From the NCBI GenBank assembly GCA_964521425.1, contig CAZFRO010000010.1, forward strand, positions 1 through 64,000: a DNA stretch of 64,000 nt, given 5' to 3'. A program made the position numbers and the translations under genes. The notes under the pieces are model-generated. The model saw nothing but the letters and a program-made list of their open reading frames with translations. It was not told where the DNA came from and did no database searches. Within the stretch, counting starts at the first letter, position 1. Each line of letters begins with the position of its first letter. The DNA comes from Joyebacterum sp964521425. GTDB lineage: Bacteria > Joyebacterota > Joyebacteria > Joyebacterales > Joyebacteraceae. Of the stretch, positions 43,732 to 52,594 are shown one piece after another.

Positions 43732-46700
43732 CTACTTGATGATCACAAGCTTGCTGCTTGCACTGCCGTGCGGCGTGTCCACGCGGATGAAGTAGACACC
43801 TGCTGCGACATTCACGCCTAGGTTGTTCCTACCATCCCAGGCGAGCTCATATGTCCCAGGCGCGAGGTCGTCAGCACCGAGTTCGCGGACAACCTTGCCT
43901 GCGATGTTGTAGATGCGGACCGAGCACAGCCCTCCAGGTGAGGGTACTGAGAATCGGATCCGAGTAGAAGCCACAGCGGGATTCGGATGCGCGGTTGCCT
44001 TCAAGGGGTGGATGTCCCCATCCTCCCCACCGAACGCCCCCTGCGAATCGAGATGCTCGTATCGCCCCCGACTCGCGAGAATGAACTGCCTGCTGCTCAT
44101 CGGGTTCGCTGCACGAGCTTCGAACAGGAGATCGATCTGCTCCCCAGCCACTAGCTCGGCGTATGATGCATCTTCTGCCGAGAGCTGCCTAAGAACGGAG
44201 CCCGATTTCGAGTGTGTGGCACTCACAAGGGCGCACTGACCACCTTCAAGCGTCGCCGGTGCATACGTAGCGAAGAAGAACCGGTCGACATAATACTCCA
44301 CGGGAGCCTCCATCCTCAGGAGAATCGTCCCATCCTGCTGGATCGCTTCGGTTGGAATGTCGATCATTCTGGTCGTCAGCTCTTCACGGTAGCAGAGCGA
44401 CGTGAGATCCACAGTGCCATCACCGTTGTACATCGGTGCCCCTCCGGCTGGCGGGTCGATCTTCTGTCCCGGGCCGCCAGATGCACCTGCTCCGCCGCCG
44501 GCTCTGCCAGGTGCGGGGAATCTCACTTCGATCCATCCCCCACGAGGCACAAGAGCCTCGCGGTCATCCTCGGCCAACACCAGCGCCAGTAGGTCATTCC
44601 CATAGTTGTCGTAGCACTCTGTAGGTGCTAGAGGGGACTCATAGACCACAGGAGTCCCGTTGGGTCCCGTAGCGAGTTCGGCCCCGCCGGCCAGGTCTAT
44701 GGCGAACAGCTGGACCTCGTCGAAGAGCGAATGGTCCTGCCGCGACTCGCTGAGCCTCAGGTGGTAGCGGCCCTCCTCCGTAGGTGTGGGCTCAACGCGG
44801 AGAGGGTACAGATCGAGTTCGTCGTGACCCAGCAGCGCGCCTGCAAGGACGTTGTTGTCTTTGATGAGCTCACCATCGACCGCAGTCGAGAGGAAGGGAC
44901 AGTACTCGGCGGAATCACCTTGAATAACGACGAACGAGTATTCGAACTCCAGATCTTGCGGGGCGCCAGTCGAGTCATGTGCAACCCTCGGCATGCAGTT
45001 GTACTTGCGGTCGAAGAATGAGTCACAGTCGATCCAACAGGTATCGAACATCGTGGGTACCAGGGACAGAACCACTGCCACAGCTTCGTTTCTCCCCTCG
45101 CAGAAGTTGTTAATCACGACGTCAATGCTGTCTCCTGGTGAGAACTGATCGGTCCCAGCCACGGTTACATTGCTGCCGTAATCGAATAGGCCTTCCCCTG
45201 CAGAGCTGTACCTGAGAAGGGTGGCCCAGAGCTCTGTACTGTCGGACATGGCACTCTCGTCCCAGTTCACCTTGATCCTGAGATAGCTGTCGTCCATGTC
45301 GGAATCGTAGTAGTTGGTATCCGCCAGGAACCCGATGTAGTAGGAACCTCAGAGTCTCACTTTGACGGGATCGCAATACGAGTTGTCGCAGTAGCGCGTG
45401 TCTCTTGGGTCGTTCCAGCCGTCGGTGCAACCGGCAGCGGGGTCACTCCCATTGCCTGGAACACTGACCCAGGTGCTGTCATTGTCTTCTCCGACCAAGA
45501 ACTCCGGTGGAATCGCTATCTCGTAGCAGTTGTGGGTTCCAGCGGTAGTGGTGTCGTTCTTTGCGAAGTAGCCTAGCGATGTTGTCGGGGATATGTCGTC
45601 GCCGAAGCTGTAGGCCGAGCTGTACGAGTCGTCGTCAACCCACCTCGCGACAGAGAAATCGTGGAAGACCTTGCACACCCGATAGTCGCCATCGTCGCCG
45701 CCGAGGCCGGAGTAATCCGAGTCATCAAGGACGCGAGCAAGTCCGCACATGTCTCTGGTCATCTGCCCGCTGGGTCCTTCCCGAGACCTTGCCCAGCGAT
45801 ACAGCAGGTCATCCGAATAGGGTGACCCACTGAACTGTTCGACCAAGTATGCCGCGAATGTCGCCCATGTCACATACCCTGTACGACAGTCCTGCTGATC
45901 TGCCCACTCAGGGCAGGCGCTGCCACTGGTTCCTGGATCGTCGCAGCCGGGCTCACCGGTCACGCCGATTAGCTCGATCTGCGACTGAGCGTAGGGCTTG
46001 TCGTGTTGGATCGTTCCCTCGCCCAGCTTGGCCAGTAGCGCAGCCGCACTAGCGAAGAACTCGTTGAAGTCGCCGTGATTCCATGCGCTTCCATACTCAC
46101 TCTTGTCTGACTCCCAGAGGGCGTGCTGAAGCTCGTGCACGGCTCCCTCCGCAACCTCCGCGTGCCAGCCATCCCCCTGGCCCGTAGAAACGCGGAAGCT
46201 GTTATGATGGTACTCTAGGCTATCGGCGTGAAGTGGGTCGTCCTCAACTGGGTCCCTGCAGCCCGCAGTGTACGCGCCGCCTCCATATTCTGTGTCTACG
46301 CCCCCCCTAGTCAGGTAGAAATCGAAATGGTCGCGGTGACTAATGCGGACACCTAGCTCCGAGCAGGATGGGAAGAGCAGGAAGTTGTAATCCACACCCG
46401 TCGAGTCATAGTCGCTTGCGATGGAGAAGTAGTTGACGATCAGCTCCAAGTCGGTCTGCGGCTCGTCGAGGAGATTGTCTTCGGTCTTGTCAAGCGCGGA
46501 AATGATCTCGTCGATGTCGTCCTGCAAGATGGCGGCGTCTCCTGAGAACGACGCGCTCAACAGAAGGTCAAGGTCCCTATCAACCCTAGTCCACTCGTTG
46601 AGGTTAGCTTGCCAGAAGCTCGGCTCCGTGGTGTGCGACAAGTGGAACCAGCACCTGTTCCGGAGAGAGTCGCCTACTCCTCCATAGTCGAGCGAATCCG

Positions 46701-46830
46701 CCGGAATCCCAGCGACCCCGACCATTCTCAAGCCCTCCTGCGTTGCTCCGCATTCCTGTTCAGAACTGATAGTCACGACCAGCACCACGCAGGCCACAAC
46801 GACACAGAGGAGCAACCGTTGGAAGAACAT
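43732..46830 (-). pseudogene. Secreted zincin metalloprotease gene interrupted by one in-frame TGA
   Basis: Two open frames (46830-45349 and 45297-43732) lie in the same phase, separated only by TGA at 45351-45349 and 17 sense codons that continue the protein (GSYYIGFLADTNYYDSD). Read through, the product has ~1032 residues: signal peptide (1-~30; AGGAGG 6 nt before the ATG), a metalloprotease-like domain with VHELQHALWE (HExxH, ~residue 243) and a downstream Glu in NEFFA, a beta-rich second half and the C-terminal FlgD-Ig/sorting-type domain (HPNPAVAST ... AAGVYFIRV). The stop removes the second half including the sorting domain. CGA to TGA would explain it, giving Arg in VRL(R)GSYYIG. It could be a true nonsense mutation, a base error, or rare readthrough; I see no SECIS-like hairpin after this TGA. 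Confidence 0.75.
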
Positions 46831-46868
46831 CGCGAGCCTCCTGTCCGAGGGGGTGTCAAGCGCTAGCT

Positions 46869-48695
46869 TCACTTCAGAATCGTCATCAACCTCTTCTGTG
46901 ACTCTACCGGCCTCCCATCATGCAGAAGCCTAAGAAAGTAGACGCCGGCGGCCACCTCTTCACCACTGGCGTCAGTGCCTTCCCAGCGAAGCATCGTCGA
47001 TGGTGTGTCATATGTGCCAGGTGTCTGGTGCTCAGCAGCTACCGTCGAGACCTTCCGTCCTCCAGCCGTGTAGACTGCAAGCACAACCTGGCCGGGCATC
47101 ATCAACTCGTAGGCGACGCCGCAACCGTCACGCGAAGGGTTTGGTGCGACGAAGAGGAGTCGTGCCTGCAGCTCGTTTGACCCATGGTCCGGGTCCACAC
47201 TCGCCGGCCCCAGGAAGACCGACTGCCCACCGGGATCCCACTCAAGCCAGTACGACACCCCTCGCTGTGGCGCATCCGTATCCACCCACTGATATGGTGG
47301 AGCTGTCACCGGGCTGTCGCTCAGACGAAGTGCATCATCAGGCGGGCTTCCCTGGTCTTCCTCCGGGGCTGCTTTATCCGCCCGCCAGATGAAGAACGGG
47401 CCTCCGGCACATCCGCCTGCGGCGTACCAGGTGAGTCTTACATCGTCTGCCTCTCGATCCGCCGTGAGCAGCCCCAGATCGACAGGCGTGGTGACTTCGC
47501 ACGAAGTCCCCCTGATGTCGTCATCCCAGGGCCACGCTATCTCCTCGTAGCAAACCCAGACGACCCATATGATGCCCTCCGGTCCGATCCCAAGAGAGGG
47601 ATTGTTGTCGGCCTTGTAGGGTCCGTCATCACTGACAGCATGCTCCGGTGTCCAACCACTTCCCGTCCATTCCGAGCATACGATGTCCGGGCTGAAGGGG
47701 TCCATCGCATACCGGGCACCCCAGGCCGCGACGATCCGTCCACCTGGTCCAGACTCGCACGCACATACTGAGTCGTAATCGTAGACCGTGGAGTCCGGGA
47801 GGTTGACGAGCGCCGGCTCAGCCCAAGTGCCTTCCTCCCGGCGACTGTACAAGATGTCAACATAACTACCACGATGACCGTCCCACAGGATCATCGGCGT
47901 CGGGCCGTCGAAGACGATCTGGGAGTTGGGTCCTGTATCATAGGCAACGTACACGGTTTCTGCGGAGGCCCACCCTTCGCCCATCCACCAGCTGGCAAGA
48001 ACTGGCTCGTCCGCTCCTCCCGGCACAGTCGTCGTCCAACACAGCCACGGAACGCCATCTGGACTGATGGCAAAGTCACCAGTGTAGCTTGAGCACCCGT
48101 CGACCATCAACTGCCAGGGACCCAGCCACTCGGTCCCGTCCCAGTGGTATGTGAGAAGGAGACGCCACTCGAACCCCGTCACATGCGTGTCGGTCATGAT
48201 CCAGATATCATCAGAAGACACGGCGAGGAGTTCGTACTCATCCCATCGACCTGGGTCGGCGCGCACGACTTGCGGCTCTGCCCACCCATCACCATCCCAA
48301 TGTGAGATCAGAAGGCTCTGCCCGCTCGACTGCGAACGGTACCAGAGCACCCAGGGAACGCCGTCGCTTCCGATCGAGATCTCCGGGAACCTGTCCGCAT
48401 AGAGGTTGGGGTCGTGCAGGACCTCGGCAGTGGACCATCCATACGGCCCAGACGTGGAGTAGAAGATTTCCTCATCGCCCTCGTCCGGATCGTACCCCAC
48501 CCAGACGACCCAGGCGGTGCCGTCTGGAGCAACGGCCAAGCTCGGACCGGCGTCATCGTAGAGATCGTCTCCTCCGACCAGGAGTTCAGGTCCGCACGCA
48601 ACGTCTCCAGCACAGGGATGAGGCGTGAAGAGGAGCACAGCAACCAACAGCACTAGATTGAGGAAGAAGCCGGCACGCAGGTCTCGTCGTGTCAT
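46869..48695 (-). CDS. Secreted propeller-like repeat protein with C-terminal sorting-type domain
   Basis: 608 residues from the ATG at 48695, with AAGGAGG 7 nt upstream. Signal peptide 1-~30 (VLLFTPHPCAGD). The next ~400 residues repeat a pattern of about 55 residues: a iaPDGtpWVvW strand followed by W.g.gWs.p.v (for example VAPDGTAWVVWVGYDP, GSDGVPWVLWYRSQ, SPDGVPWLCWTTT, GPEGIIWVVWVCYE), suggesting a sialidase- or tectonin-like beta-propeller. The last ~85 residues are the FlgD-Ig-type domain (APNPSRDGCG ... AAGVYFLRL). It is exported and probably surface bound. The zincin gene starts 38 bp after its stop, so both are likely on one transcript from the promoter at 48827-48855. Confidence 0.82.
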   Translation of the reverse strand: MTRRDLRAGFFLNLVLLVAVLLFTPHPCAGDVACGPELLVGGDDLYDDAGPSLAVAPDGTAWVVWVGYDPDEGDEEIFYSTSGPYGWSTAEVLHDPNLYADRFPEISIGSDGVPWVLWYRSQSSGQSLLISHWDGDGWAEPQVVRADPGRWDEYELLAVSSDDIWIMTDTHVTGFEWRLLLTYHWDGTEWLGPWQLMVDGCSSYTGDFAISPDGVPWLCWTTTVPGGADEPVLASWWMGEGWASAETVYVAYDTGPNSQIVFDGPTPMILWDGHRGSYVDILYSRREEGTWAEPALVNLPDSTVYDYDSVCACESGPGGRIVAAWGARYAMDPFSPDIVCSEWTGSGWTPEHAVSDDGPYKADNNPSLGIGPEGIIWVVWVCYEEIAWPWDDDIRGTSCEVTTPVDLGLLTADREADDVRLTWYAAGGCAGGPFFIWRADKAAPEEDQGSPPDDALRLSDSPVTAPPYQWVDTDAPQRGVSYWLEWDPGGQSVFLGPASVDPDHGSNELQARLLFVAPNPSRDGCGVAYELMMPGQVVLAVYTAGGRKVSTVAAEHQTPGTYDTPSTMLRWEGTDASGEEVAAGVYFLRLLHDGRPVESQKRLMTILK

Positions 48696-48826
48696 TATCA
48701 CACCTCCTTGGATGGAGGAAATGGAGGGATCGAAGATCCTCACGGCACGCATGTGTGCTCGGAACTTCACCCATGGAGAGCCTTCTCTCTGCTGAGTGCG
48801 AGCCGCAGTATAGCATTGCCACAGCT

Positions 48827-48855
48827 ACCATAGCACACGTACAACCCAGCGTCAA
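48827..48855 (-). promoter_or_regulatory. Sigma-70-like promoter of the secreted-protein operon
   Basis: On the minus strand: TTGACG (48855-48850), a 17-bp spacer and TATGGT (48832-48827), ~130 nt before the start at 48695. One of the best -35/-10 pairs in the window. Confidence 0.6.
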
Positions 48856-48912
48856 GATTGTCCATCAAGGGATCATATATCAGCAGGACAACGGTGCCAC
48901 CATCCGTTCCAC

Positions 48913-50268
48913 CTATCTCCACCGCGCCCAGTCTGTGGGGAAGTCGGCCGGAAGACGGATCACTTCAAAGAGGCTGGCGATATACTCACGCTTCTGCCCT
49001 GTCTGCGCGGGGTTCACGTATTTCCACACGGTGGTCCCGTCCGGAGTCACCTCGAATGCCTTCCCCCGGTCCGTCTCGGTGATGAGAGTGTTCCCGTTCG
49101 GAAGCCGCATGCTGGAACCGCACTCCCCCGACCGGAAATCCACTGGGCTCGCGCCCTGATAGACCCAGACCGCCTTGTCGGCGGCCACATCAAGTTCGAT
49201 GACCCTTGAAGACCCTTCGTTCCCGCGGTTATCGAAGATCATCATGTTCCCGTTCTCGAGAATGGTCGCCTGGTGCGGTGCGCCCCAACCCCTAGCCAGC
49301 GCCCACACGGCGCTCTCCCTCTCCATGTCTATGACGGCGACGAGATCGAGTTCCCTGATGGTCACGAGGACAAAGCCCTCCTGGAAGGCGGGGACCTCAT
49401 CGGCGAGCCTTCCGTCGAGCACCTCGACGGTGTTCGTGTGGAAGATATCCCCGGACTCCCCGGCAAGTTCGAGTGCCCATGCGTACTCCGGGTTATCGAG
49501 CACATCGAGGATCGAGACGCGTCTGAGTTCCTCGCCGTCGGAGTTCAGAACAGCAATGTAATCCTCGAGGATGGCGTGATCCGGATTGTACTTCGGTACG
49601 ATGTGCGCCTCGCGGGTCAGCACATAGATGGTCCCATCATCCGTGACGTCGAGGTCATGATGAAACCCTCCGAGGTTCGCCCAGAGGAGCTTGGAGTCCT
49701 TGTCGACTTTGATGATGGCGAGTCCGTCGAACACCGCAAGAACATCACCGTTCTCGAAGAGGTAGGCGCGCCGCCAGAAACCCGAGCCCTTGGCCGAAGG
49801 TCGTAGCTTAGGACGCGAACTCTGCTTCCATGCGTTCATATAGCTGTACGCCCACTTGTGGACAATCCTGCCCTCCATGTCCATGAGCACGGCCCCTGGC
49901 GCATCTCCCGTTGTATAGAGATTGAGTCCGTCCTGCGTGCGTGGCCTGTCGTATACCGTGACGCCCGAGAGGAGCGGCACCGGCTGCGATCCGGACAGAT
50001 ACCCGATCGACCTCAACCGCTCGATCTCGGCCTCCTGCTCAGGCGTGAGGCTCATCTGCTCATCGAAGGGGATCTCCCTCCAGTCATCGACGTGCCAGCG
50101 GCCGTGCGGTTTCTCCCATTCGGCGATTGTCTCAAGTGCTTCTCCCGAATCGGCCGGAAGAACGTCCCCGGACGGGCGGGCTCGCACCAGATGGAGCACG
50201 GCGGCCGCAAGCACGCAGCACGCGATCACCCCCACAACGCCCCAGAACCACCATTTCTCCGGTCTCAT
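48913..50268 (-). CDS. Arylsulfotransferase-family membrane-anchored protein
   Basis: 451 residues. An N-terminal hydrophobic helix (residues ~6-28) anchors it in the membrane with the rest in the periplasm. The body carries the arylsulfotransferase (ASST) propeller repeats: TGDAPGAVLMDMEGRIVHKW, GGFHHDLDVTDDGTIYVLTR (the His pair expected near the active site), TNTVEVLDGR, GAPHQATILENGNMMIFDN and MRLPNGNTLITETDRGKAFEV. Bacterial PLP-independent ASST moves sulfate between phenols through a His; whether this member is a sulfotransferase or only shares the propeller is unclear. GAGGGAGAG precedes the ATG. It shares a 62-bp divergent region with the redox operon. Confidence 0.85.
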   Translation of the reverse strand: MRPEKWWFWGVVGVIACCVLAAAVLHLVRARPSGDVLPADSGEALETIAEWEKPHGRWHVDDWREIPFDEQMSLTPEQEAEIERLRSIGYLSGSQPVPLLSGVTVYDRPRTQDGLNLYTTGDAPGAVLMDMEGRIVHKWAYSYMNAWKQSSRPKLRPSAKGSGFWRRAYLFENGDVLAVFDGLAIIKVDKDSKLLWANLGGFHHDLDVTDDGTIYVLTREAHIVPKYNPDHAILEDYIAVLNSDGEELRRVSILDVLDNPEYAWALELAGESGDIFHTNTVEVLDGRLADEVPAFQEGFVLVTIRELDLVAVIDMERESAVWALARGWGAPHQATILENGNMMIFDNRGNEGSSRVIELDVAADKAVWVYQGASPVDFRSGECGSSMRLPNGNTLITETDRGKAFEVTPDGTTVWKYVNPAQTGQKREYIASLFEVIRLPADFPTDWARWR

Positions 50269-50330
50269 TCAGACTCTCCCTCAAAATTCAGTGACCCTCA
50301 TCGTACCACATCTCAGAGACTTCATTTCAG

Positions 50331-51764
50331 ATGAAACCCCCCGGTCGCGCTCCGTATCTCTTTGAGTTTGTCAACATCCGTGAGCACTGCTCCTGGGTGC
50401 ACAAGGAGGACTGGGAAGCCGCCACCGGGAAGGCCCGGGATCTTGTTCGCATGGCCGTCGCCCGAGTGGCTCTCCTTGAACCACAGGAGCGGATCCATGC
50501 GGACGTTCAGAGATACGTTGTGGTTGTCGGAGGTGGGGTGGCAGGAATGACGGTGGCGCGCGAGCTCGGGCGCAAGGGCATCCCTGTCACACTCATCGAG
50601 CGCGAACGGTCCCTCGGGGGATTGGCAGCAAGACTCAACAAGCTCTATCCGAAGAACAGGGATGCAACCAGACTGGCGTCCTCTCTCGAGCGCGCCGTTC
50701 GAAACGATGCGCGCGTGACCGTCATGACCGGAGCATCGGTCGAGGATGTCGCGGGCTACATAGGCAGCTACACGGTCACCATCTCGCGTCGTGGACGTGA
50801 GAAGAACCTGGAGTGCGGTGCGATAGTCGTTGCGACAGGGGCGCGCCCACTCGACCCGAGGGAGCTGCCCGATTATGACGGCCGCAGGGTCATAACGCTC
50901 TTTGAGCTCGAAAGGAAACTCCGAAGCGGGAGAATAGGCGGCAAGAACTTCGTCTTCATCACGTGCGCGGGCGCGAGGAATGAGGACAGACCCTACTGCT
51001 CGAGGGTCTGCTGCATCGCGACCGTGAAGAACGCGCTTCTTCTGAAGAAGGCGAAGCCGGGTGCGAAGATCCACGTGCTCTACCGTGATCTCATGTGCTA
51101 CGGCATCTCGAACGAGGAACTTCTTCGAAACGCCAAGAAGGCAGGCATCCTGTTTGTCAGCTACGCTGAGAATTCACCGCCTGTGATCGAAGAAGGTACC
51201 GTGCAGGTCGTGGGCGATGTGCTCGGAACCGAGCTTGTTCTCGACGCCGACACCGTGATTCTGGCGACGCCCCTTGTACCGGCCGACGGAGCAGCCAGGC
51301 TCTCGCGGATGCTCAAGGTTCCGCTCGACGCTGACGGTTTCTTCCTTGAGGCACACGTGAAGCTAAGACCGGTCGAGTTCTCGAACGATGGGATCTACTT
51401 GTGCGGGACCGCCAGATGGCCGTCGACCGTGAGAGAGAGCATCGAGCAGGCGCTCGGAGCAGCTGCAAAGGTGGCCATACCGCTGCTCGCCGGCGAGGTC
51501 GACGTGGAACCCATCATCGCCGCCCTATCCGATCCGGAGCTCTGCCGCGGCTGCGGCATGTGCGCGTCCGTTTGCCCCTACGGAGCCGTAGAGATGGTCG
51601 AGACGGAGAACGGAATCAAGGCGAACATGATAGAGGTCGCCTGCAAGGGCTGCGGAACCTGTGCCGCCACATGCTATGTGCGAGCCATCACGATGATCCA
51701 CTACACCGACGACCAGCTTGGAGCCCAGGTGCGCGTGGCGTTTGCAGAGGAGGCTAAGGGATGA
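50331..51764 (+). CDS. hdrA: HdrA-like flavoprotein, N-terminally truncated
   Basis: 477 residues that fit the heterodisulfide reductase A subunit from its NIREHCSWVH segment (residues ~15-24) onward: the AKDLVRMAVARV helix, FAD motif VVVVGGGVAGMTVA (~62-75), RSLGGLAARL, FITCAGARNEDRPYCSRVCC and, at the end, two 4Fe-4S ferredoxin motifs, CRGCGMCASVCPYGAVE and CKGCGTCAATCYVRAI. Full-length HdrA has ~100 more residues in front, with its own conserved cysteines. Here only ATGAAACCC precedes, with no ribosome site, and the frame is closed by a TGA nine codons upstream. Either the gene lost its 5' end or this lineage has a short form. It overlaps the selenoprotein gene by 4 bp (ATGA). HdrA is the bifurcating FAD subunit of the complex. 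Confidence 0.9.
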   Translation: MKPPGRAPYLFEFVNIREHCSWVHKEDWEAATGKARDLVRMAVARVALLEPQERIHADVQRYVVVVGGGVAGMTVARELGRKGIPVTLIERERSLGGLAARLNKLYPKNRDATRLASSLERAVRNDARVTVMTGASVEDVAGYIGSYTVTISRRGREKNLECGAIVVATGARPLDPRELPDYDGRRVITLFELERKLRSGRIGGKNFVFITCAGARNEDRPYCSRVCCIATVKNALLLKKAKPGAKIHVLYRDLMCYGISNEELLRNAKKAGILFVSYAENSPPVIEEGTVQVVGDVLGTELVLDADTVILATPLVPADGAARLSRMLKVPLDADGFFLEAHVKLRPVEFSNDGIYLCGTARWPSTVRESIEQALGAAAKVAIPLLAGEVDVEPIIAALSDPELCRGCGMCASVCPYGAVEMVETENGIKANMIEVACKGCGTCAATCYVRAITMIHYTDDQLGAQVRVAFAEEAKG

Positions 51765-52594
51765 GCGCGAGCTACAGGCCGCGGATCATAGCTTACTGCT
51801 GCTTCTGGTGAGCGTACGGTGCTGCTGACCTCGCCGGGGTTGCGAGGCTTCAATACTCACCGGATATCCGAGTCGTCAGGGTCATGTGCTCAGGCCGTGT
51901 CGACCCGGTGCTGATCATGGAGTCGTTCGCGGCCGGCGCCGACGGCGTGATGGTCGGTGCGTGCCTGAAGGGCGAATGCCATTACTCGATCGGGAACCTC
52001 CAGGCCGAGGGCAAGATCGAGGTTGTGAAGCGAGTCCTGCACAGACTGGGTATCGATCCGCGCAGACTGTCCCTCAAGATGATGTCGAGCGCGCAGGGTG
52101 CCCGGTTCAGAGATTTCGCCGAGAAGTTTCAGGGAGAGATCAGAGGGCTGGGCCCCCTGGGTTCGGGCGAGAAGATCGACAAGCAAGAGCTCAAGCTCAG
52201 AATCGAGGCCGGCCGGAGAGCACTCGCAGGGAAGAAGCTCCGCTGGGTCGAGGGCAAGTGGCTCGAGTTCCAAGAGCAGGGGAATGTTTACGGCGAGACC
52301 TTCACTCTCCATGAGCTCGGGAGGATGTACGAGGAGATCGCCCTCGATGAGTGCGCCCTAAGGGAGTTGATGCTGCGGCTCGATGAAAGAACGCTCTCTG
52401 CGAAGGAGCTTGCCCAAGAGATGAGGATGCCGGCATACAGAGTCTTGAGGCATCTGTCCGACCTTCACCGAATGGACCTCGTGTCGCTCAAGGAAGCGGG
52501 AGCTGGAGACCCCGTATGGACGGCGTGCGGTTCTATGGAATCAGATGCGGAGTCGATCGAGCAGGCCCAGAGGGGGGTAGTCAGTGCCGAGTGA
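51761..52594 (+). CDS. mvhD: MvhD-like iron-sulfur subunit, predicted selenoprotein (UGA codon 17 = Sec)
   Basis: Starting at the ATG that overlaps the hdrA stop (GAGGAGGC upstream), the frame reads MSASYRPRIIAYCCFW, then TGA at 51809-51811, then AYGAADLAGVARLQYSPDI and on through the conserved MCSGRVDP, GADGVMVGAC and GECHYSIGN to 52594. The family has Cys at the TGA position (CCNWC-type motif), so Sec17 replacing Cys is the direct reading; Sec in this subunit is known from BamF and VhuD-type relatives. A hairpin fitting a bacterial SECIS follows at 51829-51847. The protein is 277 residues, about twice the usual MvhD: a helical linker and a winged-helix-like C-terminal domain (~195-260, LSAKELAQEMRMPAYRVLRH) are added. 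MvhD moves electrons between a donor and HdrA through a 2Fe-2S cluster. Predictors starting at 51884 would miss the Sec. Confidence 0.9.
51829..51847 (+). promoter_or_regulatory. Putative bacterial SECIS element
   Basis: A perfect 6-bp stem, CCTCGC (51829-51834) with GCGAGG (51842-51847), closes a 7-nt loop CGGGGTT. It begins 17 nt after the UGA. Bacterial SECIS hairpins lie just downstream of the UGA within the coding sequence and carry a GG/GGU loop, as here. The sequence is also coding, so the match is suggestive rather than proof. Confidence 0.65.

Noticed and set aside
45349..45351. Selenocysteine at the in-frame TGA of the zincin gene
   Set aside because: There is no hairpin in the expected window after the TGA, the flanking residues (VRL, GSYYIG) are not a redox motif and an Arg codon mutation is the simpler explanation.
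51884..52594. MvhD gene starting at the ATG of 51884
   Set aside because: That start cuts off the conserved N-terminus with its CC.WC-type motif, has no ribosome site and leaves a 119-bp gap in a tightly coupled operon. The UGA-containing frame from 51761 explains all of it.
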